Part shown: piece after piece, positions 53,856 through 61,928 of the stretch
Position numbering within the stretch: position 1 is the first letter of the stretch
How the letters are laid out: each line of letters starts with the position of its first letter
Source: JAWRCU01 sp033542235
GTDB taxonomy: Bacteria; Pseudomonadota; Alphaproteobacteria; Rhizobiales; Rhizobiaceae
Assembly: GCF_033542235.1 (NCBI RefSeq)
Contig: NZ_JAWRCU010000009.1
Span: 215,901 to 279,900 of the forward strand
DNA length: 64,000 nt
Direction: 5' to 3'
The notes under the pieces: generated by a model
What the model was told of the DNA's origin: nothing
Database searches by the model: none
What the model saw: the letters and a program-made list of their open reading frames with translations, nothing else
Program-made: the position numbers and the translations under genes

Positions 53856-55103
53856 ATGACCACAGAAACCGCTTTTGGCGTCCACTCCGAGGTCGGCCAG
53901 CTGCGCAAGGTGCTGGTCTGCGCGCCGGGCCGCGCGCACCAGCGGCTCACCCCAACCAACTGCGATGCGTTGCTGTTCGACGACGTGCTGTGGGTCGATG
54001 TCGCCAAGCGCGACCATTTCGACTTCATCAACAAGATGCGCGACCGCGGCGTCGACGTCGTCGAGATGCACAACGCGCTCGCCCAGACCGTCGCAATTCC
54101 CGAGGCCAGGAAATGGATCCTCGACAACCAGGTCGTGCCGAACCAGCTCGGGCTGGGGCTCATCGACGAGATCCGCAGCTATCTCGAAGGCCTCACCGAT
54201 CGCGAGCTGGCCGAGACCCTGATCGGCGGGCTGTCGACCGTTGAATTCCCCGAGGCCATCGGCGGCGAGATGCTGGCGCTCATCCGCGACGCCGCCGGCA
54301 CCGCCGAATATCTTTTGCCGCCGCTTCCCAACACGCTCTACACGCGCGACACCACCTGCTGGATCTATGGCGGGGTGACGCTCAACCCGCTCTACTGGCC
54401 GGCCCGCCACGAGGAGCCGATCCTCGCCGCGGCCATCTACAAGTTCCATCCCGACTTTGCCGGCAAGGTGAATGTGTGGTGGGGTGATCCGACCAAGGAC
54501 TGGGGCCTGGCCACGCTCGAGGGCGGCGACGTCATGCCGATCGGCAAGGGCAATGTGCTGATCGGCATGAGCGAGCGCACCTCGCGCCAGGCGATCAGCC
54601 AGCTCGCGGCAACCCTGTTCGAGAAGGGCGCCGCCCACCGCGTCATCGTCGCGGCGATGCCGAAGCTGCGCGCGGCCATGCATCTCGACACCGTGTTCAC
54701 CTTCGCCGACCGCGACTGCGTGCTGATCTATCCCGACATCGTCGACAAGATCGAGGCGTTCTCCTATCGGCCGGGCGCCAAGCCGGGCACTGTCGAGCTG
54801 CACAGAGACGGGCGCCCGTTCGTGGAGACGGTGCGCGATGCGCTGGGCCTCAAGCAGATGCGCGTCGTCGAGACGGGCGGCAGCGACTATATGCGCGAGC
54901 GCACCCAATGGGACAGCGGCGCCAATCTGGTCTGCGTCTCGCCCGGCGTGGTCTTCGCCTATGACCGCAACACCTACACCAACACGCTGCTGCGCAAGGC
55001 CGGCATCGAGGTGATCACCATCGCCGGAGCCGAGCTCGGCCGCGGCCGCGGCGGCGGCCATTGCATGACCTGCCCGATCATCCGGGACGCGGTGGATTAT
55101 TAG
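53856..55103 (+). CDS. arcA: Arginine deiminase
   Basis: 415 residues. Converts arginine to citrulline and ammonia. Motifs: GVHSEVGQLRKVLVCAPGRA at the N-terminus, LPNTLYTRDTTCWIYGG, GGDVMPIGKGNVLIGMSERT and the catalytic Cys403 in GGGHCMTCPI near the C-terminus. Start preceded by AGGAGG. The usual arcB (ornithine transcarbamylase) and arcC (carbamate kinase) genes do not follow, so the pathway must be completed elsewhere or the enzyme serves acid tolerance or arginine use. Confidence 0.94.
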   Translation: MTTETAFGVHSEVGQLRKVLVCAPGRAHQRLTPTNCDALLFDDVLWVDVAKRDHFDFINKMRDRGVDVVEMHNALAQTVAIPEARKWILDNQVVPNQLGLGLIDEIRSYLEGLTDRELAETLIGGLSTVEFPEAIGGEMLALIRDAAGTAEYLLPPLPNTLYTRDTTCWIYGGVTLNPLYWPARHEEPILAAAIYKFHPDFAGKVNVWWGDPTKDWGLATLEGGDVMPIGKGNVLIGMSERTSRQAISQLAATLFEKGAAHRVIVAAMPKLRAAMHLDTVFTFADRDCVLIYPDIVDKIEAFSYRPGAKPGTVELHRDGRPFVETVRDALGLKQMRVVETGGSDYMRERTQWDSGANLVCVSPGVVFAYDRNTYTNTLLRKAGIEVITIAGAELGRGRGGGHCMTCPIIRDAVDY

Positions 55104-55271
55104 ACTGGAAGCAATTTCGAAGGGCCGGCCACGTTGATGGTGTTCACTCATCGGGCTCGCGGTCTTCGCTGCCACGCTGACTGAACGAGCCGGCGCGAAC
55201 TTGCCCCAGGGATGCTAATTGGTTCAGCGACGGGCAGATGTCGTCAATCGATCCGAAGAACGGCCCATGTG

Positions 55272-56570
55272 CTAGGTTTCGGGCATTCCTGTCCCGATCG
55301 GCGCGGGCACCAAAGCCAGCAGGGCCGACATGCTCAGTATCAGCAGGATGGCAACGACGCTGATCCCACCGTGCAGGCTACCGGTCGCCACCTTGAGCCA
55401 GCCGACCAGCGCAGGACTGACGATCCCGCCGCACACGCCGCACATGTTGATGAAAGCCAGGCCGCTCGCCCTGGTCTCAGGCTTGAGGTGTACTGTGGGG
55501 ATCGTCCAGAACAGTCCGATGATAGCATAGAGCCCGATCCCCGCCACGGTCAGCAGGCCCGTCGTTGCGGCGATGCTGTTTGAGGCCAACGGAAGTAGCA
55601 GGAGGCAGCCGGCGGCGGAGAGGCCGGACAGTCCGATATGCCATCGGCGCTCGCTCAGCCGATCGGAACTTTGCCCGATCAGGAGCATGCCGATCGTAGC
55701 GAACAGCGCCGAAAGTCCGCTGATCCAGCCGATCGAACTGATGCGTTCGACGCCCGGTGTCACGAGCAAGGAGGGGCCCCACAAGATGAACGCATTGAGC
55801 GCGCAGAAATAGCCGAAATAGATGGATCCGAGCAGCCATGTTCCTGCATCGGGCAAGATGTTGCGCAAGTTCAGTGGAGCGTCGGCCAGCGCGCCCGCTC
55901 GCTCAGGTCCTCTATCGGTCAGAATGGTGCGCTTGTCGCTGTCCTTCAGCCAGCTTGCCAATTCGGGCCTGTCTGGCAGGAAGGCGTATGCAAGTAGGCC
56001 GAGCAGCATCACGGACAATCCCTGCAGCATGAAAAGCCATTGCCAGCCTCGCAATTCCTGGAGATCGTTCATGCCGCTCATGATCAGTCCTGCCAGCGGT
56101 CCTGCAACAATGCTTGCCAGAGGCAATGCGCTGGTAAACAGGGTGTTGATGCGGCCGCGCAGACGATCCGGGAACCAGCAGCTCAGATAGAAGATGATGG
56201 TGGGGAAGAAGCCGGCCTGTGCGGCACCCAGCACGAAGCGAAGCAGGTAGATGTCGGCGCCGCTACTGGCAAACGCCATCAGTGCCCCTGCCGCTCCCCA
56301 TACAAGCATGGTGCAGAGCAGCGTCCTTGGGACGCCGAAACGTCTTAGGAAAAGGCCGACCGGTACCTGGAACAGGATATAGCCGACATAGAAAATGCTG
56401 GCCGCGACACCAAAAATCGCGTCGTCTATCTGAAGGTCATCGGAAAATTGCTGCTTGGCGAAGCTGATGTTGAAACGGGTGAGCTGCGCAAACACATAGC
56501 ACAGAAGCAGAAACGGCAGGAGCCGCCACGCCATTTTCCGGTAGACGCTCGAAGGTATTCGCCTGATCAT
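55272..56570 (-). CDS. MFS transporter (ACS family)
   Basis: 432 residues, 12 membrane segments. ACS-type features: RFNISFAKQQFSDDLQIDDA, GVAASIFYVGYILFQVPVGL, RFVLGAAQAGFFPTIIFYLS, CWFPDRLRGR (MFS loop motif). The ACS family usually imports organic anions such as tartrate, hexuronates or 4-hydroxyphenylacetate. Convergent with arcA. No catabolic gene is adjacent. Start ATG at 56570. Confidence 0.9.
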   Translation of the reverse strand: MIRRIPSSVYRKMAWRLLPFLLLCYVFAQLTRFNISFAKQQFSDDLQIDDAIFGVAASIFYVGYILFQVPVGLFLRRFGVPRTLLCTMLVWGAAGALMAFASSGADIYLLRFVLGAAQAGFFPTIIFYLSCWFPDRLRGRINTLFTSALPLASIVAGPLAGLIMSGMNDLQELRGWQWLFMLQGLSVMLLGLLAYAFLPDRPELASWLKDSDKRTILTDRGPERAGALADAPLNLRNILPDAGTWLLGSIYFGYFCALNAFILWGPSLLVTPGVERISSIGWISGLSALFATIGMLLIGQSSDRLSERRWHIGLSGLSAAGCLLLLPLASNSIAATTGLLTVAGIGLYAIIGLFWTIPTVHLKPETRASGLAFINMCGVCGGIVSPALVGWLKVATGSLHGGISVVAILLILSMSALLALVPAPIGTGMPET

Positions 56571-56653
56571 AAAGGCTGGTCTACTATGCCGTGAGCAGGA
56601 GCCGTTGAAAGTCGCTATCTTCGGGCAGGAAGCGATAGCAACAAATCAAGCCC

Positions 56654-56749
56654 GGAAGAGCTTCGTCCCCGGTGGGGCGTCCGGACTTCAAATCCGGGAG
56701 GGGCCGCGAGCCGGTCCTTGGTGGGTTCGACTCCCACTCTCTTCCGCCA
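56654..56749 (+). tRNA. selC: tRNA-Sec (selenocysteine, anticodon UCA)
   Basis: 96 bases including encoded CCA (56747-56749). The anticodon is TCA at 56688-56690 within GGACTTCAAATCC, as in E. coli selC. Acceptor GGAAGAG pairs with CTCTTCC; the T-arm is GTGGG-TTCGACT-CCCAC; a long variable arm (GGGGCCGCGAGCCGGTCC) lies between. The length and extra arm are diagnostic for tRNA-Sec. It lies about 7.7 kb after selB, between the MFS gene and the universal stress protein gene. Confidence 0.96.
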
Positions 56750-56770
56750 TTCTGGTCGCATTGCCGGATT

Positions 56771-57223
56771 TCATCGCACGACCAGCACAGGCACCGGACT
56801 ATTCGTCAGGACTTCCGAGGTCTGGCTCCCGAGCACCAGCTTTCTCAGGCCTCGACGGCCGTGGGACGCCATTACGATCAAATTGCAGTCGCGCGCCTTC
56901 GCCAGTTCAACGATAGCTTCGGCCGGATAGGCGTCAGGGACATGGACAGTCTCTGCCTGCACACCAAGTTTTTTTGCCTCGGCCTCGACTGCTGCCAACG
57001 TTTTCTGAGCTATCCCTTTCTGAGCGGCGTCGTACTGCGATATTTCCTCCGGGCCAGGAACCCATGTTCCCGCAATTCCGGCACTCGCATAGATAGGAAA
57101 ACGTTCCGTGACCATGATGATGGTCACGCGCGCGCCGAGGGCCTTTGCAAGCGACAGGCCGTGGTCGACACCCTTCTGGGCCACTTCGGAACCATCAGTG
57201 GATATGAGAATATGGCTGTACAT
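56771..57223 (-). CDS. Universal stress protein (UspA family)
   Basis: 150 residues from the ATG at 57223 with GGAGAG upstream; an upstream in-frame ATG would add 11 residues. N-terminus MYSHILISTDGSEVAQKGV. ATP-binding motif of the USP A-type family near the C-terminus: IVMASHGRRGLRKLVLGSQT, then EVLTNSPVPVLVVR. A lone stress-response gene, convergent with the tRNA-Sec gene. Confidence 0.9.
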   Translation of the reverse strand: MYSHILISTDGSEVAQKGVDHGLSLAKALGARVTIIMVTERFPIYASAGIAGTWVPGPEEISQYDAAQKGIAQKTLAAVEAEAKKLGVQAETVHVPDAYPAEAIVELAKARDCNLIVMASHGRRGLRKLVLGSQTSEVLTNSPVPVLVVR

Positions 57224-57439
57224 TCCGGTTCTCTCCAATTTTACCCACGTGCTCATCCGGCAGCGCCAGCTTCCATCAGAAGCTGGTTACCGGCTACGAA
57301 ATTGGCCCATATCCGACACCTTGATTTTACTGGCAGTCCTGACTTGCATTAACCTACAATCGCCATTCCTTACATTGCATTGAAAGCCGAAGTAAGAGCC
57401 GGCGAAACTATGCTCGAGCGCGAGGTAAGCTGAGACACG

Positions 57440-57889
57440 ATGACCATGACATCGTTTCTCCTGGAACTTAAAACCGCCGCCGACGCCGCCAAGACGACGG
57501 AAACGAGCTTCCGCAAGGAGGCAGCCAAGCAAATCGCGGTGCTGGAGCAAGAGCGCGCATTCGCTTTCAGGCGGCTCAATCTCATGGAGGCGATCGCCGA
57601 TGCGGCAGGTCCGGCCGAAAGCGAGGAGGTTGCCGTGGCGAACGCCTTCGCGGCCCTGCGCAATCGCCTCGGCTGGAATTCCGACAGTGATGCACGCCAG
57701 GAGGTGATCACGCATTTCGGCCCGGTTGCGTTGGCGGTGTTCCGGGCCGGACTCACAGGCGGGGAGCCTGCCACCGGTGTTCATGACGCACTCGCAGTGT
57801 TCGAGCGCTGGTATGCCGAGACCTGGGGATTGCCCTTCTGGGCCCTGTTCGAGCAGCAGATGCCGGATACGCCGGTGGTGGACTTCTAA
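57440..57889 (+). CDS. Conserved-looking hypothetical protein
   Basis: 149 residues, not recognised. The N-terminal part is helical and charged (FLLELKTAADAAKTTETSFR, KEAAKQIAVLEQERAFAFRR); the C-terminus is enriched in aromatic residues (FERWYAETWGLPFWALFEQQ). No signal peptide or membrane segment. It is divergent from the universal stress protein gene with about 216 bases between them. The codon pattern is consistent with a real gene. Confidence 0.65.
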   Translation: MTMTSFLLELKTAADAAKTTETSFRKEAAKQIAVLEQERAFAFRRLNLMEAIADAAGPAESEEVAVANAFAALRNRLGWNSDSDARQEVITHFGPVALAVFRAGLTGGEPATGVHDALAVFERWYAETWGLPFWALFEQQMPDTPVVDF

Positions 57890-58047
57890 GCCAGCCTTGA
57901 GCCGCCGAGATCGCCGACTAGAGGCGGCGCTCCGTCTAGCCATCTGATTTCAGTCGAAGTTGGGCGAGCAAACGTCCGATGGGGTCGTTTCGCATCGGAA
58001 AGGCGACCTGTCGTGTCGGGATTCCTTGGTGTTTGACATAGGATCTT

Positions 58048-58068
58048 TCATAAAATATGTATGACATA
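58048..58068. promoter_or_regulatory. Candidate regulator site upstream of the decayed dehydratase
   Basis: The palindrome TATGT-ATG-ACATA (58056-58068) lies 24 bases before the TTG at 58092; overlapping it, TCATA (58048-58052) and TATGA (58060-58064) form a second inverted pair. GT-N3-AC is consistent with FadR-type GntR sites. The half-site GTATGA is shared with the palindrome at 9193-9218. Confidence 0.4.
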
Positions 58069-58091
58069 AGGAGCGATTGTGGGAGGAGCAG

Positions 58092-58544
58092 TTGCGGATC
58101 ACGCCGGTCGCTGCCCGAGTGTGCGATACCGAGATGCACAACTGGATGTTCGTGCATGTCGAGGCCGACGAACATGGCCAAGCCCGACATCTGCCACACC
58201 GGAGGGCTTGGGGACTCCAAGAAGATAGCCGCCATGGCCGAGACAGCCGGCATCGGGCTCGCGCCGGCAACCCGCTTGGGCCGATCGCCGGCGTGGCGGC
58301 GCTGCATTTCGGCAGCTCGACCTGCAATGTGATCATACAGGAGGAACTGTCCGGAGCGGCGCCGTGATACGGTGGCGTCGTGCGCTGGCCGATCGCCCAG
58401 GTGCCTGGGCGCTGGGAAAAGCCGATGAAGCCAGGCCTCGGCATAGAGCTCGACGAGGCCGTGATCGATGCGAGTCCACTTGAGCCCGACATCCTGCATG
58501 CGCGCGGCGCAGTAATGCCAGATGGTACAGTTGTGGACCGATGA
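58092..58544 (+). pseudogene. Degenerate galactonate-dehydratase-like gene (internal deletion, frameshifts, stop)
   Basis: The TTG start after GGAGGAG matches the intact gene at 9244. Residues LRITPVAARVCDTEMHNWMF are the family N-terminus. After about 29 codons the sequence jumps to PDICHTGGLGDSKKIAAMAE, which is residue 270 onward in the paralogue, so about 240 codons are missing and the frame changes. Another frameshift falls in the APHNPLGP region and a TGA stop lies at 58365-58367. The tail (PGLGIELDEAVIDASPLEPD) continues in frame to a stop overlapping the next start codon. Confidence 0.85.
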
Positions 58545-59326
58545 GGATCATGAGCGGAAGGTTGGAAGGAAAGCGCGCCATCGTCACCGGCGCGGGGCAG
58601 GGTATCGGTGAAGCGATCGCCCGGCTGTTCGCCAGGCACGGCGCCACCGTCGTCATCGGCGAGCTCAACCCGGCGACCGGCCGGGCCGTGGTCGACGCCA
58701 TCGTCCGGGCTGGCGGGCGCGCCCTCTTCGTCGAAACCGACGTGACCGACAAGGCTCAGGTCACCCGTCTCGTCGAGACGGCGCGGGCTGAGGCGGGCGG
58801 CATCGACATCCTCGTCAATAATGCCGGAGCAAACGTCTTCTACGAGCCGCTGGACATGCCGGAGGAGGCGTGGAAGCGGTGCATGGACCTCGACCTCGAG
58901 GCTGCCTGGACCTGCTCGCGCGCGGTCCTGCCGGCGATGCTCGAGCAGCGGGCGGGCGCGATCGTCAACATCGCCAGCGGCCACTCCTTCAAGATCATCC
59001 CGCACTGTTTCCCCTATCCCGTGGCCAAGCATGCGCTGGTTGGCCTGACGCGGGCGCTGGCGATCGAATATGCGGCGCGCGGCATCCGGGTGAACGCGAT
59101 CGCGCCGGGCTACATCGATACGCCGATCGCCGAGGCCTATTGGGCGACGTTCCCCGATCCGGCCGCCGAGCGTGCCCGCGCCGAGAACATCCATCCTCCC
59201 AAACGAATTGGCCGGCCCGAAGAGGTCGCCCATACGGCGCTGTTCCTCGCTTCCGACGAAGCGCCGTTCATCAACGCCGAGACGGTCGTCATCGATGGAG
59301 GCAGATCGGCGCTCTACCACGACTAG
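58541..59326 (+). CDS. SDR family NAD(P)-dependent oxidoreductase
   Basis: 261 residues; ATG at 58541 overlapping the pseudogene stop (ATGA), or ATG 58550. Cofactor motif TGAGQGIG, NNAG in VNNAGAN, and a catalytic-type region IASGHSFKIIPHCFPYPVAK with Tyr and Lys (YPVAK). C-terminus EAPFINAETVVIDGG. It probably oxidises the sugar taken up by the adjacent importer. Paralogous to the SDR at 7534. Confidence 0.9.
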   Translation: MRIMSGRLEGKRAIVTGAGQGIGEAIARLFARHGATVVIGELNPATGRAVVDAIVRAGGRALFVETDVTDKAQVTRLVETARAEAGGIDILVNNAGANVFYEPLDMPEEAWKRCMDLDLEAAWTCSRAVLPAMLEQRAGAIVNIASGHSFKIIPHCFPYPVAKHALVGLTRALAIEYAARGIRVNAIAPGYIDTPIAEAYWATFPDPAAERARAENIHPPKRIGRPEEVAHTALFLASDEAPFINAETVVIDGGRSALYHD

Positions 59327-59355
59327 CGGTCACAAAAAGCAGGAGGAGACTTTCA

Positions 59356-60330
59356 ATGAAACTGTCAGGGCTAACTTCGCTGGCGCTGGGCGCCGGTCTG
59401 GTTCTGTGTTCCCACGCATTCGCTGCCGACACCAAGATCGGCTACATCAACAAGATGGGGGATCACCCCTGGTTCGTCGCCGAGGTCGCCGGCGCCAAGA
59501 AGGCGGCTGAGGCAGGCGGCGCCACATTCGTCTCGCAGGACGTGCAGTTCAATGCCGACCTGACCGTGACGACGCTCGACACCATGATCGGCGACGGGGT
59601 GAAAGGCATCGCCATCGTCGTGCCGGACAAGGGGCTTGGCCCGGTTGTTGCCCAGAAGGCCAAGGATGCCGGTATCCCGCTGATCGCGGTCGATGACGAC
59701 ATTTACTACAAGGACGGCTCGCCGGTGCCCTATGTTGGGCTCAACGCCTACAATATCGGCAAGCAGGTCGGCACCGAGCTCGCCAAGCTTTACAAGTCCG
59801 AAAACTGGGCAGGCAAGGAGGTGCGCATCGCCTCGATCGAGGACCGCAAGGCCGACACCTGCATGCAGCGCAACAAGGGCGCCGAAGAGGGCTTCCTCGC
59901 CGCGGTGCCGGACTTCGACAAGAGCAAGATCCTCCGCGTTGCCTACGACAACACGATGGTCAACTCGATCGACGTGATGACGACCACGCTCACCGCAAAT
60001 CCGCAGGTCACTAACTGGATCTTCTACTCCTGCAACGATGACGGCGTGCTGGGTGCTGCGCGTGCGCTGGAGAATTCCGGCTACACGGCCGACCAGGGCA
60101 TGGGCATCGGCATCGACGGCAGCCGCGCTTGCGACGCGTTCGGCAGCGGCAAACCGACCGCCTTCCGGGGCACGATGTGGCTGAACTCCGCCAATCATGG
60201 GCGCATCGCGGTCGAGCTGCTGCTCAAGTCCATCAAGGACGGCACGCCGCTGCCGGAAAAGACCTACAGCGATCCGGAGCTGATCACGGCCGCGAACTTC
60301 GGCGACTACAAGCCCAAGCTCTGCAAGTGA
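59356..60330 (+). CDS. Sugar ABC transporter substrate-binding protein, arabinose-binding AraF-like
   Basis: 324 residues. Signal peptide MKLSGLTSLALGAGLVLCSH with cleavage after AFA; mature KIGYINKMGDHPWFVAEVAG. Resembles the L-arabinose/galactose binding group (VAVDDDIYY-type, GLNAYNIGKQVGTELAKLYK, YSCNDDGVLGAARALENSGY). The start follows AGGAGGAG. The ORF is open upstream but only as a shadow of the SDR. Ligand likely an aldose. Confidence 0.9.
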   Translation: MKLSGLTSLALGAGLVLCSHAFAADTKIGYINKMGDHPWFVAEVAGAKKAAEAGGATFVSQDVQFNADLTVTTLDTMIGDGVKGIAIVVPDKGLGPVVAQKAKDAGIPLIAVDDDIYYKDGSPVPYVGLNAYNIGKQVGTELAKLYKSENWAGKEVRIASIEDRKADTCMQRNKGAEEGFLAAVPDFDKSKILRVAYDNTMVNSIDVMTTTLTANPQVTNWIFYSCNDDGVLGAARALENSGYTADQGMGIGIDGSRACDAFGSGKPTAFRGTMWLNSANHGRIAVELLLKSIKDGTPLPEKTYSDPELITAANFGDYKPKLCK

Positions 60331-60342
60331 GCATCCAGTGAT

Positions 60343-60376
60343 CCTGACGCCGACCCCAACCGGGGGCGGCGTCAGG
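60343..60376 (+). terminator. Strong hairpin between binding-protein and ATPase genes (partial terminator)
   Basis: CCTGACGCCG (60343-60352) pairs perfectly with CGGCGTCAGG (60367-60376); inside, CCCC (60354-60357) pairs with GGGG (60362-60365). It lies 12 bases after the binding-protein stop and 25 before the ATPase start, with no T-run. As at 27528-27567, it would keep binding-protein mRNA in excess over transporter mRNA. Confidence 0.65.
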
Positions 60377-60401
60377 AAGCATCGGGATTTCGGAAGCCAG
60401 C

Positions 60402-61928
60402 ATGACATCGAACGGCACGGAAATCGTCAGGGTCGAGCGCCTGTCCAAGGCGTTCGGCGTCGTGCAGGCGCTGAGCGACGTCTCTCTCGGCTTCCGGGCA
60501 GGGGAGGTCCTCGGGCTGGTCGGCGAGAACGGCGCCGGCAAATCGACCCTGATGCGGCTACTCGAAGGCGCGCATATGCCGGATCGCGGCGAGATCGCGA
60601 TCGACGGGGTACCGCTGAATTTCCGCGAGCCGAAGGAAGCGCATGCCGCCGGCATAAGGGTGATCCACCAGGAGCCGGACATCGTGCCGGACCTGACGGT
60701 CGCGGAGAACATCTTCGTCGGGGCGATGCCGCGCCGGCTCGGCATCCTGCTCGACTGGCCGAGGCTGGAAGAACAGACGCGCGCCGTCCTTGCCAGGTTC
60801 GGCATGCAGAACGAATTGCGTGCGCGCGATCTCTGCGCTCGTCTCGGCCCGGCTCAGCGGCAGATGATCGAGATCATGCGAGCGGTTCGCGCCGGCGGGC
60901 GGCTGATTGCGTTCGACGAGCCGACATCCTCGCTCACCGACGAGGAGGCCCGCCATCTCTACCGGATCATCCGCCACCTCAAGGCCGATGGCGTGTCGAT
61001 CGTCTATATCTCGCATCGCCTCAACGAGATCATCGATCTCGCCGATCGCGTCGCGGTGCTGCGCGACGGCCGGCTGGTCGCCGACCAGGCTGCAGCCGGA
61101 TTGACCGAGCGGGCGATCTCGCAACTGATGGTTGGGCGCGAGCTCAGGGATCTTTTCCGCCGCCAGAAGGCGGCGAAGACCAACGCCATACTCACGGTCT
61201 CCGGCCTGAGCTCCGAGGCCGTGCACGATGTCAGCCTGACGCTGCACCGCGGCGAGGTGCTCGGTATCGGCGGCCTGATGGGAGCCGGCCGGTCGGAGCT
61301 CGCCCGCGCCATCGTAGGCTACGACAGGCGGCTCGCCGGAGAAATCGTCGTCGATGGAAAGCGGTTGCCGCCCAATGACGTCGCCGCTTCCATCGCGGCG
61401 GGCATCGGACTTGCCCCGGAGGACCGGAAATCCGAGGCGCTGCTGCTCGCGCGTTCGATCCTCGACAATGCCACGCTCTGCGTGCCAGAGCGGATCTCGA
61501 CCGCAGGGCTGTTCGACCGGCGCAAAGCGATCGCCACGGTGAGCCCGCTTGCCGGCAAGCTGTCCATACGCACGCCGAGCCTCGACCAGCTCGTGTCGAA
61601 GCTCTCCGGCGGCAACCAGCAGAAGGTCGTGCTGGCGCGCTGGCTCGCAAGGCAGCTCAAGGTCATCATTCTCGACGAGCCGACGCGCGGCATCGACATC
61701 GGCGCCAAGGCGGAGATCTACCAGCTCATCGCCGAATTGGCCGCCGGCGGCATGGGCGTCCTGCTGATTTCCTCCGAGATGCCGGAACTGATCGGGCTTG
61801 CCGACCGGGTGCTGGTGATGGCCGAGGGACGCATCACCGGAGAGCTCGGCGCCGACGCCGACGAGCAATCGATTTTGGCGCTCAGCATGCCGCAGTCGGC
61901 GCGAGCCCAGCGCGAGGTAAGGACATGA
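60402..61928 (+). CDS. Sugar ABC transporter ATP-binding protein, AraG/RbsA type
   Basis: 508 residues, two ABC domains. First: Walker A GENGAGKSTLMRL, Walker B LIAFDEPTSSL. Second: LGIGGLMGAGRSELARAIVG (degenerate A-site) and LSGGNQQKVVLARWL, then VIILDEPTRGIDIGAKAEIY. ATG at 60402. The stop overlaps the permease by 4 bases (ATGA). Unlike the 6-16 kb cluster, ATPase and permease are separate here. Confidence 0.94.
   Translation: MTSNGTEIVRVERLSKAFGVVQALSDVSLGFRAGEVLGLVGENGAGKSTLMRLLEGAHMPDRGEIAIDGVPLNFREPKEAHAAGIRVIHQEPDIVPDLTVAENIFVGAMPRRLGILLDWPRLEEQTRAVLARFGMQNELRARDLCARLGPAQRQMIEIMRAVRAGGRLIAFDEPTSSLTDEEARHLYRIIRHLKADGVSIVYISHRLNEIIDLADRVAVLRDGRLVADQAAAGLTERAISQLMVGRELRDLFRRQKAAKTNAILTVSGLSSEAVHDVSLTLHRGEVLGIGGLMGAGRSELARAIVGYDRRLAGEIVVDGKRLPPNDVAASIAAGIGLAPEDRKSEALLLARSILDNATLCVPERISTAGLFDRRKAIATVSPLAGKLSIRTPSLDQLVSKLSGGNQQKVVLARWLARQLKVIILDEPTRGIDIGAKAEIYQLIAELAAGGMGVLLISSEMPELIGLADRVLVMAEGRITGELGADADEQSILALSMPQSARAQREVRT

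Noticed and set aside
53484..55175. A 563-residue minus-strand ORF opposite the arginine transporter and deiminase
   Set aside because: High-GC antisense shadow: no family motifs, His/Asp/Arg-rich composition, while the plus strand encodes a clear arginine deiminase.
57950..59320. A 456-residue minus-strand ORF over the dehydratase pseudogene and SDR
   Set aside because: Antisense shadow of the SDR with no recognisable domain.
60558..61868. A 436-residue minus-strand ORF opposite the sugar ATPase
   Set aside because: Antisense shadow; the plus strand shows complete ABC motifs.
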